Shown here one piece after another: positions 20,577 through 27,371 of a stretch of 64,000 bases of DNA. The position numbers were made by a program, and so were the translations under genes. Every line of letters starts with the position of its first letter. Position 1 is the stretch's first letter. Location of the stretch: positions 3,410,001 through 3,474,000 of the forward strand of contig JADJRK010000001.1 in NCBI GenBank assembly GCA_016712285.1. The letters run 5' to 3'. This stretch comes from Planctomycetota bacterium. Its GTDB lineage: Bacteria; Planctomycetota; UBA8742; UBA2392. Under the pieces are notes generated by a model. That model was not told the origin of the DNA and did not search any database. It saw only the letters and a program-made list of their open reading frames with translations.

Positions 20577-21026
20577 ATGAAGACATGTATCGCGGTGATG
20601 TGTGCACTTTTGATCGCGCTGTTTGGCCTGTCAGCCTGCGGCGGTGGCAACGACGCCAACAGCAGCAACAGCAGTGGTACCACCAAAGAGGACGACAAGC
20701 CCAAGACCCCGGCGGAAGAACGCCAGGCCGTGGCCAACAAAATGGCCGCCGCCGCCGAGGCGATGGATGACGCGGCTTTGAAGGACCTGTTCCTGCCTGA
20801 AGAGCACGAGAATGCAGAAAAGCGCATCGGCAAGGAATGGCGCGAGATGAAAGCCGAAGGCTTCACGGTCAAAGCAAAGACGCCAACGATCGAAGAGAAG
20901 GACGGCAAGTTCTTCGCCTCGTTCCCCATGACCATTACTTCCAAGGACGGCAAGGCGGAAGAAGACACTCCGACACTGTCCATCATCGAGAAAGACGGCA
21001 AGTACTACCTGAGCTTCAAGCGATAG
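20577..21026 (+). CDS. Small lipoprotein, paralogue 1 (NTF2/DUF4878-like fold possible)
   Basis: A 149-residue lipoprotein. The signal MKTCIAVMCALLIALFGLSAC ends in a lipobox with the acylated Cys at 21. A low-complexity Gly/Asn/Ser linker to about residue 40 follows, then a mixed alpha/beta domain with a DDAALKDLFLPEEH helix and an EKDGKFFA...EKDGKYYL beta repeat. This is the layout of small NTF2-like domains. The ATG at 20577 is chosen because it begins the signal peptide; an upstream ATG at 20517 lies in the promoter. It has its own promoter and terminator. Function is unknown; the neighbour at 21132 is a paralogue. Confidence 0.75.
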   Translation: MKTCIAVMCALLIALFGLSACGGGNDANSSNSSGTTKEDDKPKTPAEERQAVANKMAAAAEAMDDAALKDLFLPEEHENAEKRIGKEWREMKAEGFTVKAKTPTIEEKDGKFFASFPMTITSKDGKAEEDTPTLSIIEKDGKYYLSFKR

Positions 21027-21041
21027 CACGACACGCGCAAG

Positions 21042-21075
21042 CGGGACCGGCGAGAAGCCGGTCCCGTTTGCTTTG
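21042..21075 (+). terminator. Intrinsic terminator of lipoprotein gene 1
   Basis: A perfect 10-bp stem (21042-21051 with 21057-21066, loop GAGAA) followed by TTTGCTTTG, 16 bases after the stop. Confidence 0.88.
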
Positions 21076-21100
21076 CCTTGGTGCGCGGGTCGGGTATGCT
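21073..21100 (+). promoter_or_regulatory. Candidate promoter of the second lipoprotein gene
   Basis: TTGCCT (21073-21078), 16 bases, TATGCT (21095-21100), about 31 bases before the ATG at 21132. As for the first lipoprotein, the -35 box abuts the preceding terminator. Confidence 0.45.
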
Positions 21101-21131
21101 GGCCGGACTTCGATCACGGAAAGGCAGACCC

Positions 21132-21641
21132 ATGAGAAATTGCGCCGCAACGCTGTGCCTTGCTGTTTTCCTGGTTGCCGGATGCGGTGCCAATGGCAGC
21201 GGAGGCACCGGCGGCGGCTCGGGCGGTTGCTCTGGCGGCGGGAATGCCGCCTCGAACTCACCCGCCAATGATTCTTCGGCGGGCAACTCAGACTCCGGCA
21301 CCGATGGCCACGCGGGCGCCACAGACAGCGGAAAGCGCGAGACCCAAGTGGCTGCCCTGGTCAAGGCGTTTCGTGACCTGGACGAGAAAGCCGTACTGGA
21401 CCTGTTCCACCCCGACCACAAGAAGCTGGCCGAAGAACGCATTACCGGCGGCTTCAAGAAGATCCGCGATGCCAAGGGTGAGTGGCTGGTCGAGACCAAG
21501 CCGATCACGGAAAAGGATGGCAAGCACATCGTTGAAGCCACGATGACCATCAAAGAGCCGGGCCAGAATCACTCAGGCATGAAGCGTTCGCTCGAGCTTG
21601 TGCTGCACAACGGCAAGTGGCTGTTCAAGTTCTATCCCTAG
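21132..21641 (+). CDS. Small lipoprotein, paralogue 2
   Basis: A 169-residue lipoprotein from the ATG at 21132, which begins a signal peptide ending in the lipobox VAGC. A long Gly/Ser/Asn/Asp-rich linker (about residues 20-65) is followed by a domain like that of the preceding lipoprotein: a LDEKAVLDLFHPDHKK helix corresponding to DDAALKDLFLPEEH, then TEKDGKHIVEA and a final HNGKWLFKFYP strand. It is anchored in a membrane facing the periplasm or outside. The tandem pair suggests gene duplication; the role is unknown. Confidence 0.75.
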   Translation: MRNCAATLCLAVFLVAGCGANGSGGTGGGSGGCSGGGNAASNSPANDSSAGNSDSGTDGHAGATDSGKRETQVAALVKAFRDLDEKAVLDLFHPDHKKLAEERITGGFKKIRDAKGEWLVETKPITEKDGKHIVEATMTIKEPGQNHSGMKRSLELVLHNGKWLFKFYP

Positions 21642-21750
21642 AAGTACCGCCAGCTTGATTATCGTGGCGCGGGTTTGCCCCTCGCGTTATGCGCGATGCC
21701 ATTGATAATGAGGCGACTCGACCCTGCACCGGTAACCACGGACGCTACAC

Positions 21751-23106
21751 ATGCGCATATTGCTGGCTGACGACGAACGCGGCATCCGCCTGACACTTGC
21801 CGAAGACCTGGAAGACGCAGGCCACGAGGTCGTTGCCGTGGAAGACGGCGAACAGGCCATTCGCGAACTCAAGAAGGCACGCTTTGACTGCATGATCACC
21901 GACCTGGTCATGCCCAAGGTGGATGGCATCTCGCTGCTGCGTTTTGCGCGCGAGCAGGTGCCCGACGTCATCGCCATCATGATCACCGGCAACGCCACCG
22001 TGGACCGCGCCATGGAGGCTGTACGACTTGGCGCCAAAGACGTGATCGAAAAGCCGTTCAACAACGAACGCGTGGTGCTGCTGGTCAATAACTACGGCGA
22101 AGGCCAGACCACCGGCCGCAAGTACGAACAGCTGGTCCAGGAAGTCAGCACCGAGTTCAAGATCGAGCAGATGGTCGGCAGCAGCCCCCAGATGAAGCGG
22201 CTGTATGAGGACATCAAGACGGTTGCCGAAAGCGACTTCAGCGTGCTGGTGCAGGGCGAAAACGGCACGGGCAAAGAGGTGATCGCGACTGTGCTGCACC
22301 AGTACAGTTCGCGCGTGAAGGGCCCTCTGATTAAGGTCGCGTGCCACGTCAGCAACGTCAACCTGCTCGAGGACGAACTGTTCGGCCACGAGACCGGCGC
22401 ATACACCGGCGCCACGTCGCGGCGCATCGGCCGTTTTGAGCAAGCCGACGGCGGCACCATCTACCTGGACGACATCGACGACATGCCCGTGGACACACAG
22501 GCCAAGCTGCTGCGCGTGCTGCAAGAGCGCGAAATCGAGCGATTGGGCGCGGACAAGCCGATCAAGGTCAACATTCGCGTGATCGCCAGCACCAAGGTGG
22601 ACCTGCTCAAGCGCGTGGAAACCGGCGATTTCCGCCGCGACCTTTACCACCGCCTGAATGTGATCGACCTGCACGTGCCGCCACTGCGACAGCGCGAGGG
22701 CGACATCCCGATTCTTGTCGAGCATTTCATCAAGCGCTACTGCCCCGACCGCGAGTTGAAGGTCGACGCCGAGGCGCTGACCGCCCTGGTGACCTATCCC
22801 TGGCCCGGCAACGTGCGCGAACTTCAGCACAGCGTGCAGCGCGCCATCGCGTTCGGCAAAGCGGGCGGCGTGCTGAAGAAAGAACACTTCCTGCGCGATT
22901 ACACCGCCGAGCTGCCCCAGGGCGCGGCGACACCCGGCGACGACCGTCGCATGCTGAAAGACGTCGTGGCGGCCGCCGAGACCGCCCACATCACCAACGT
23001 GCTGAAGTTGACCGACGGCAAGATTGAAGAAGCCGCCCAGATTCTCGGCATCAGCCGCAAGAACCTGTGGGAAAAGCGCAAGCAGTACGGCCTTCTGGAC
23101 GAGTAG
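21751..23106 (+). CDS. Sigma-54-dependent response regulator (NtrC family)
   Basis: A 451-residue regulator with three domains. The receiver (1-120) has the acidic pocket DD at 7-8, phosphoacceptor D51 (ITDLVMPKVDG) and K102 in EKPF. The AAA+ domain has Walker A GENGTGKE at 169-176, a GAYTGA loop (the usual GAFTGA with Tyr for Phe) and Walker B IYLDDID, where the usual Asp-Glu is Asp-Asp. A Fis-type helix-turn-helix is at the end (ILGISRKNLWEKRKQYG). It would activate sigma-54 promoters on phosphorylation. No histidine kinase is adjacent. Its targets are not evident. Confidence 0.93.
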   Translation: MRILLADDERGIRLTLAEDLEDAGHEVVAVEDGEQAIRELKKARFDCMITDLVMPKVDGISLLRFAREQVPDVIAIMITGNATVDRAMEAVRLGAKDVIEKPFNNERVVLLVNNYGEGQTTGRKYEQLVQEVSTEFKIEQMVGSSPQMKRLYEDIKTVAESDFSVLVQGENGTGKEVIATVLHQYSSRVKGPLIKVACHVSNVNLLEDELFGHETGAYTGATSRRIGRFEQADGGTIYLDDIDDMPVDTQAKLLRVLQEREIERLGADKPIKVNIRVIASTKVDLLKRVETGDFRRDLYHRLNVIDLHVPPLRQREGDIPILVEHFIKRYCPDRELKVDAEALTALVTYPWPGNVRELQHSVQRAIAFGKAGGVLKKEHFLRDYTAELPQGAATPGDDRRMLKDVVAAAETAHITNVLKLTDGKIEEAAQILGISRKNLWEKRKQYGLLDE

Positions 23107-23137
23107 TCGCGTATCGCAACGGCCGGCGATCGTGAGA

Positions 23138-23166
23138 ACAGGAGCCCCGAGCGCAAGCGACGGGTA
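23138..23166 (+). repeat. Dispersed 29-bp repeat, copy 1 (3' of the response regulator gene)
   Basis: ACAGGAGCCCCGAGCGCAAG followed by CGACGGGTA. It matches 48885-48913 at 28 of 29 positions, in the same orientation and also shortly after a stop codon. A 20-base core recurs inside clpV at 54659. The sequence can fold into a small CCCG/CGGG hairpin around CAAG. Confidence 0.8.
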
Positions 23167-23207
23167 GATCAGCAGCCAGGGGACAAGCACACAAATTCGG
23201 GTGCGCG

Positions 23208-23954
23208 TTGAGTGAAGTAGAAGTTCAAAATCCGGCATCTGTGTCGCCTGCGAAATCGGGACTGCGGTCCAATCCATCCGCCGTGCCCGCCTTTGCGGCC
23301 CTTCTCCGTCGCGAATTCACCGTTGAAATGCGCACAAAGACCCTGATCACCAGCATGGGCCTGTTCGCCATGCTGTGCGTCGTGATCTTCGGCCTGGGCG
23401 TGAAGGGCCTGGCCCTGGACGAAACCTTCCGGCGCTTTGTGCTGGCGGCGCTGTGGGTTTGCACCTGGTTTGCCGCCGTGGTCGGCCTGAACCGCGCCGC
23501 AGCGTCCGACCGCAACAAGAGTTTCTTTTCCGCCCTGATGCTGCTGCCATTTGACCCCGCCCTGGTCTACCTGGTGCGGCTGGTCTCGACGCTGGTATGG
23601 CTGGTGATTACGCAAGCGCTGCTGGTGCTGCTGGCTGTGCCGATGCTGAAGTTTGACTTCTTCTCGCAGCCGTTGATGCTTGCCGTGGCGCTGATGGCTG
23701 ACGTTGGCATTCTGGCGCTGGGTGTGCTGCTGGCGTCTGCCACGGGGCGCCTGCGCGGCGGCGAGGCCCTGCTGACGATTGCGCTGCTGCCGGTCACTGT
23801 GCCGGTGTTTCTGGCTGCGACCGGCGCGACTGAGGCGCTGCACACTGGCAGTGGCGCCGCCGAGGCCTGGCCCTACGTGTTGTTGCTGGGCGTGTGCGAC
23901 GCTATGTTTCTGGCGCTGGGCCTTTTGCTGTTTGGCAAGTTGAACGAAGGCTAG
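23208..23954 (+). CDS. ccmB: Heme exporter protein CcmB (cytochrome c maturation)
   Basis: A 248-residue membrane protein with six hydrophobic segments and the CcmB start pattern LLRREFTVEMRTKTLITS, then AASDRNKSFFSALMLLPFDP. CcmB is the permease of the CcmAB ABC transporter that releases heme-loaded CcmE. The only workable upstream start is a TTG at 23208, giving an unusual 27-residue soluble N-terminal extension; the true start could be a little later. The ATPase gene ccmA, normally just upstream, is absent: the preceding gene is the response regulator. ccmC follows 13 bases later. Confidence 0.88.
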   Translation: MSEVEVQNPASVSPAKSGLRSNPSAVPAFAALLRREFTVEMRTKTLITSMGLFAMLCVVIFGLGVKGLALDETFRRFVLAALWVCTWFAAVVGLNRAAASDRNKSFFSALMLLPFDPALVYLVRLVSTLVWLVITQALLVLLAVPMLKFDFFSQPLMLAVALMADVGILALGVLLASATGRLRGGEALLTIALLPVTVPVFLAATGATEALHTGSGAAEAWPYVLLLGVCDAMFLALGLLLFGKLNEG

Positions 23955-23967
23955 CCCCAGAAGACCC

Positions 23968-24708
23968 ATGAAGGCAAAAACCTCCAACGCTCCGCTCATT
24001 ACGCTTGCCCTTGCGGCACTGGGTTTGATTGGCGCTGAGGTCACGCTGTACCTGTCGTACTTCTACACGCCGGTGCAGATCTCGGCGGGCACGCTGTATG
24101 TGGTGACGCCCAGCAGCGGCAGCACGATCAACCTGTATGAAAGCTATCGCATCTTTTTCATTCATCTGCCGGCGGCCTACGCGACCGCGCTTTGCTGCAC
24201 GCTGGCCGCGGTGGGCGGCATCGCGTGGCTGTTGACGCGTAAAGACGCGTGGCAGGCCCTGATTGTCAGCGCGTCCGAAGTTGGCCTTGCCACCGGCGCG
24301 ATTGTCCTGCTGACCGGCACCTTCTGGGCCGACTATGCGTGGGGCAGCGGGCGCATCGGCAGCGGCTGGAACTGGGAGCCGCGCCTGACCACGATGCTGA
24401 TCCTGTGGCTGGCGTTCGCGGCGCTGCTGGTGCTGCGTCGCGCCATGGATACCGACAAGCAGCGCGCGATGATGACAGCCGTCTACGGCATCCTGCTGGG
24501 GCCGCTGTACCCGCTGGTCAGCAAGGCCATCGAGATCGGCCAGACCAGCCACCCCAAGAGCTTCAGCGACCTGCTCAGCGCGCCGGAAATCGCGACCACG
24601 AAGCAGGTGGCGACCATCGGCATCCTGCTGGCGCTGGTAAGCATGGTGGCTTTGCGTTATTGCTGGAACCGGTTGGGGCAGCGCATGGCGCAGGAGAGAG
24701 CGGCGTGA
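23968..24708 (+). CDS. ccmC: Heme-handling protein CcmC (cytochrome c assembly)
   Basis: A 246-residue, six-helix membrane protein of the CcmC/CcsA superfamily. Two heme-ligand histidines are in place (FFIHLPAAYA near residue 56 and TSHPKSF near residue 193). The tryptophan-rich heme-binding motif is present but unusual: WGSGRIGSGWNWEPRLT instead of the common WGTWWVWDARLT, so Asp is Glu and the spacing is longer. CcmC loads heme onto CcmE. It overlaps the next gene by four bases (GTGA). Confidence 0.85.
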   Translation: MKAKTSNAPLITLALAALGLIGAEVTLYLSYFYTPVQISAGTLYVVTPSSGSTINLYESYRIFFIHLPAAYATALCCTLAAVGGIAWLLTRKDAWQALIVSASEVGLATGAIVLLTGTFWADYAWGSGRIGSGWNWEPRLTTMLILWLAFAALLVLRRAMDTDKQRAMMTAVYGILLGPLYPLVSKAIEIGQTSHPKSFSDLLSAPEIATTKQVATIGILLALVSMVALRYCWNRLGQRMAQERAA

Positions 24709-25073
24709 GACAGGCCTTGGGAACATGGTTGGCGGTGCTATGCGCGCTTGTGCTGCTGTGCGGGTCGGCGTTTGCCGACAGCAAGTCCGAGTCGTTGAAG
24801 CCGCTGGGCGACAGTCCGCCCGTTGAGCGCGGGCCGGTTGTGCCGTCAGCGAGCGAAGCCGAGCTGCGCAAGCAGCTCGAAGCCGAGTACCGCACCGAGC
24901 TGGAAAACCGCCTGGCCCAGGAGCGTGACAGTTACGCGGCATCGCTGACCAGCCTGTGGATCGCCAACGGCGCGGTGTGGGCCGTGCTGCTGCTGTTCGT
25001 GATCATGCAGGCGCTGAGCGCGCGCAAGCGCATCGCCGAGCTGGACAAACTGAAGAGCGACAGGGACAGTTGA
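24705..25073 (+). CDS. CcmD-like small membrane protein with exported N-terminus
   Basis: A 122-residue protein from a GTG overlapping the ccmC stop. It has an N-terminal signal peptide (VRQALGTWLAVLCALVLLCGSAFA), a charged helical region (about 50-78, EAELRKQLEAEYRTELENRL), one transmembrane helix (LWIANGAVWAVLLLFVIMQA, about 85-105) and a basic end (SARKRIAELDKLKSD). The last 40 residues have the layout of CcmD, a small protein that stabilises the CcmABC complex and helps release holo-CcmE. It is longer than typical CcmD. Assignment rests on position and topology. Confidence 0.6.
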   Translation: MRQALGTWLAVLCALVLLCGSAFADSKSESLKPLGDSPPVERGPVVPSASEAELRKQLEAEYRTELENRLAQERDSYAASLTSLWIANGAVWAVLLLFVIMQALSARKRIAELDKLKSDRDS

Positions 25074-25079
25074 AAGGAA

Positions 25080-25185
25080 AAGTGAACAGGGAAAGTGAAC
25101 AGGGAAAGTGAACAGGAAAAGTGCGCGGGGAAAGTGACTGCCCTTCCCACCCTCCCTTCCAACTTCCCCTTCCCACTTCCCCTTA
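25080..25185. repeat. Intergenic 13-bp tandem repeat and pyrimidine counter-arm
   Basis: Four tandem 13-base units of AAGTGAACAGGGA type (25080-25131, the last diverged) are followed by a pyrimidine-rich stretch (25141-25185) made of CCCTTCC/ACTTCC pieces. The two halves are roughly complementary, so the transcript between the ccmD-like and DUF58 genes could fold into a long imperfect hairpin. Confidence 0.7.
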
Positions 25186-25191
25186 AGACCC

Positions 25192-26055
25192 ATGCCTGAG
25201 CCACTGTTCGATGACGCGACCCTGGCCCGCATTCGCAACCTGCGGCTTGCCGCCGGCCGTGTGCAGCGCGGCGGTGCGCGTGGCGAGCGGCTTTCACGGC
25301 AGTTCGGCGCGGGGCAGGAATTCGGCGCACACCGCGCATACGTGCACGGTGACGATCTGCGGCGCGTGGACTGGAACGTGTACGGCCGGCTTGGCCAGAT
25401 GTTCCTGAAGCTCTTCGAGTTGCCCGGGCAGTTGCGCGTGCTGCTGGTCGCCGACGATTCCGCGACCATGCGCTTCGGCGCCCACGACAAGTGGCTGGCT
25501 GCACGCCGGGCGCTGGCTGCCATTGGCCTGGTCGCCCTATCCGGCGCAGAGCGCGTGCTTGCGTGTCGGCTGTCCGACGCCAAGCCCGAAGTCTTCGACG
25601 GCACCGGGGAAGCCCGCCTGTTGCAGGTGTTTGCCGCGATGCAGGTGTCAGAAGCTGCGGTCAAGCCTGCGGCCCGGGGATTGTTTGAGACACGAGGCCG
25701 CGACAGCGTGCTGGTGCTCGCGGGCGACTTCCAGAACCGCGAAGCCTCGCTCAGCCTGCTCAGCGACGCGCGGCGCGCGGGTGCGCGCGCCGTGGCGATC
25801 TGGGTTCACGCAGCCGAAGAAGTGAACCCGGCGCTGAAAGGATTTACGCGCCTGCAGCCGGTAGGCGCGCACGACGTGAAGCTGCGTGTCGATGAACGCG
25901 TGCTTGAAGCGTACCGCGAAGAACTCGCGGCCTGGCGCGAAGGCACACGGCGGGCAGTCACCGCGCTGGGCGCGGGGCTGATAGAGATCGACAGCGCCGA
26001 CCCGATCGAGCCCCTGATGGTAGACCTGATGCGCACCGGCATCGTAAAGGGCTAG
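25192..26055 (+). CDS. DUF58 domain protein
   Basis: A 287-residue protein with the DUF58 signature: GERLSRQFGAGQEFGAHRAY, GDDLRRVDWN and then the VWA-like LVADDSATM metal-site segment. DUF58 proteins usually sit with a MoxR-type AAA ATPase and VWA/BatA membrane proteins in systems linked to envelope stress or metal-cofactor maturation. Here no MoxR gene is present, and a BatA-like gene lies 1.3 kb downstream beyond a minus-strand gene. No transmembrane segment is present. It starts with the ATG at 25192 just after the repeat, with a weak ribosome site. Confidence 0.85.
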   Translation: MPEPLFDDATLARIRNLRLAAGRVQRGGARGERLSRQFGAGQEFGAHRAYVHGDDLRRVDWNVYGRLGQMFLKLFELPGQLRVLLVADDSATMRFGAHDKWLAARRALAAIGLVALSGAERVLACRLSDAKPEVFDGTGEARLLQVFAAMQVSEAAVKPAARGLFETRGRDSVLVLAGDFQNREASLSLLSDARRAGARAVAIWVHAAEEVNPALKGFTRLQPVGAHDVKLRVDERVLEAYREELAAWREGTRRAVTALGAGLIEIDSADPIEPLMVDLMRTGIVKG

Positions 26056-26178
26056 CGAGTTGCACGACGGGCGAATCAGTTGTCGGCGCCATCTTTAAAT
26101 TGCCACGCGCTCCGCATGCGGAGTGAGCGGTGCAGGCAACTGGCCAGCGCGCACGGGTGGGGACACCCGTGGAGCTGC

Positions 26179-27015
26179 TCAGCCGCCCGCCCCGGGGGCA
26201 GAGACCTCCGGGCTCTGAGGCATGGCGTCATAGCGTTTCAGTCTTTCCTCCAGGTCGCGCAGGATCATCTCCGTGCGGGGTTCGTGTTTCGCGGTCGCCC
26301 GCATCGATTCCAGCACGCGCAGCGGAAACTTCGGCGCAGAGCCTTTGCGACCGCTCTCGCCCCAATGCTTGAAGTCGCGCAACCAGGCATCGTGTTCGGC
26401 TTCGTAGGCCGCGGCAGTCGCGCTGTCTATGTACTTCGGTTGTGTTGCCACCGCTGGCTCGGGCGCAGGCTGTTCCGGCTGCCAATGCTTTAGCGATTCA
26501 CCCATCACTACCTGGTGCCGGCGCAGGTCGTCAAAAGTGCCCGCGCCCCGCGGCGACTGCGGCCGCTGCATGGCGGTGCCGGCGGGCTTGGGTTTGCTTG
26601 TCAGCATGGCTTTGCGAAGGCGCATGCGCTCGGGTTGCGCAAAGTCGGCGATCGCGTTGCGGATTTCCATGATGCGCTGCATGTGGTTCACGTCGCCCAT
26701 CCGCTTGAGCAGCACGTCGTCTTTGTGCGGCGACTTGTCGCCCAGCAGCGTGTTCGTTACTTGACGCGTCAACAGCTTGATGTGCAACCGCAGGTCGCGA
26801 AACATCCACTCACGGCCCATCGCGCTGAGGGCCACTTTGTCGCTGACGCGAAACGCAGGCGGTGTCTTGCCCGCATCGTAGGCGGCACGCGCGGCGTCGG
26901 ATTCGCGCCTGGCAAGAAGTTGCGGCGCGCGGGCGCCTTCGATGGAGTCGTCGAGGCTTGCGGCGTCGAGGTCGTGCAGCAGGTCGCGGATGATGGTGTC
27001 GATGGCTGGGTCCAT
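26179..27015 (-). CDS. Hypothetical protein, unknown family
   Basis: A 278-residue soluble protein I do not recognise. The ATG at 27015 has GGAG twelve bases upstream, which supports the minus strand over a competing plus-strand frame. The N-terminal half is helical and charged (AIDTIIRDLLHDLD near the start, then FRVSDKVALSAMGREWMFRDL and a MQRIMEIRNAIADFA helix). The middle (about 150-200) is Pro/Gln/Ala-rich and probably disordered. The C-terminal 80 residues are helical again (AWLRDFKHWGESGRKG, EMILRDLEERLKRYD). There are no cysteines, signal peptide or membrane segments. It is inserted between DUF58 and the BatA-like gene. Confidence 0.55.
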   Translation of the reverse strand: MDPAIDTIIRDLLHDLDAASLDDSIEGARAPQLLARRESDAARAAYDAGKTPPAFRVSDKVALSAMGREWMFRDLRLHIKLLTRQVTNTLLGDKSPHKDDVLLKRMGDVNHMQRIMEIRNAIADFAQPERMRLRKAMLTSKPKPAGTAMQRPQSPRGAGTFDDLRRHQVVMGESLKHWQPEQPAPEPAVATQPKYIDSATAAAYEAEHDAWLRDFKHWGESGRKGSAPKFPLRVLESMRATAKHEPRTEMILRDLEERLKRYDAMPQSPEVSAPGAGG

Positions 27016-27083
27016 GGTTCGGGTTCTCCGGGGGCAATGCTCTGCCCCTTAACCTCAGGAATCCACGGACACAGGATTTTCGT

Positions 27084-27120
27084 GGCAGGAGGCAGGTTGC
27101 AGGAGGCAGGAGGCAGGAAC
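27084..27120. repeat. Purine-rich tandem repeat (GCAGGAG units)
   Basis: GGCAGGAGGCAGG at 27084-27096 and GCAGGAGGCAGGAGGCAGGA from 27099 form a short tandem array. Part of the 356-base gap 27016-27371, in which I see no gene. Confidence 0.6.
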
Positions 27121-27174
27121 TGCAGCCGCCAAAGCCACTTACGCGCGCAAAGAATTTTCAGAATTCGCAGGTAG

Positions 27175-27194
27175 GGGCGACGCTAGCGTCGCCC
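27175..27194. repeat. Perfect 20-bp palindrome
   Basis: GGGCGACGCTAGCGTCGCCC reads the same on both strands. It resembles a short REP-type element. It lies in the same gene-free gap. Confidence 0.75.
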
Positions 27195-27237
27195 GCGAAT
27201 GTGGTGGGGCAGAATAAACTGTCACCTCGTGCCCAGG

Positions 27238-27270
27238 ACCCGGAACCCGGAACGCAGAACCCGGAACGCG
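27238..27270. repeat. Short tandem repeat (ACCCGGAAC units)
   Basis: ACCCGGA is followed by ACCCGGAACGCAG and ACCCGGAACGC, giving three related units in 33 bases. No coding role is visible. Confidence 0.55.
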
Positions 27271-27371
27271 ATCTTGAAGTATGTCGCCGTTCCCGCGTGT
27301 TAGGACGGTTCACACAATCGCGTACTGAACGGCGGCGAGCCAATCTGGCCTGTCGCTGCTAGCATGCCTCG

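Noticed and set aside
21745..23277. 510-codon minus-strand frame opposite the response regulator
   Set aside because: Shadow of a conserved three-domain gene; no recognisable protein features.
25080..25185. CRISPR-like short repeats
   Set aside because: The 13-base units are directly tandem with no unique spacers, and no cas genes are in the window.
26515..27174. 219-codon plus-strand frame opposite the hypothetical gene at 26179
   Set aside because: The minus-strand gene has a ribosome site and a more protein-like composition with regular helices; the plus-strand frame runs into the repeat region.
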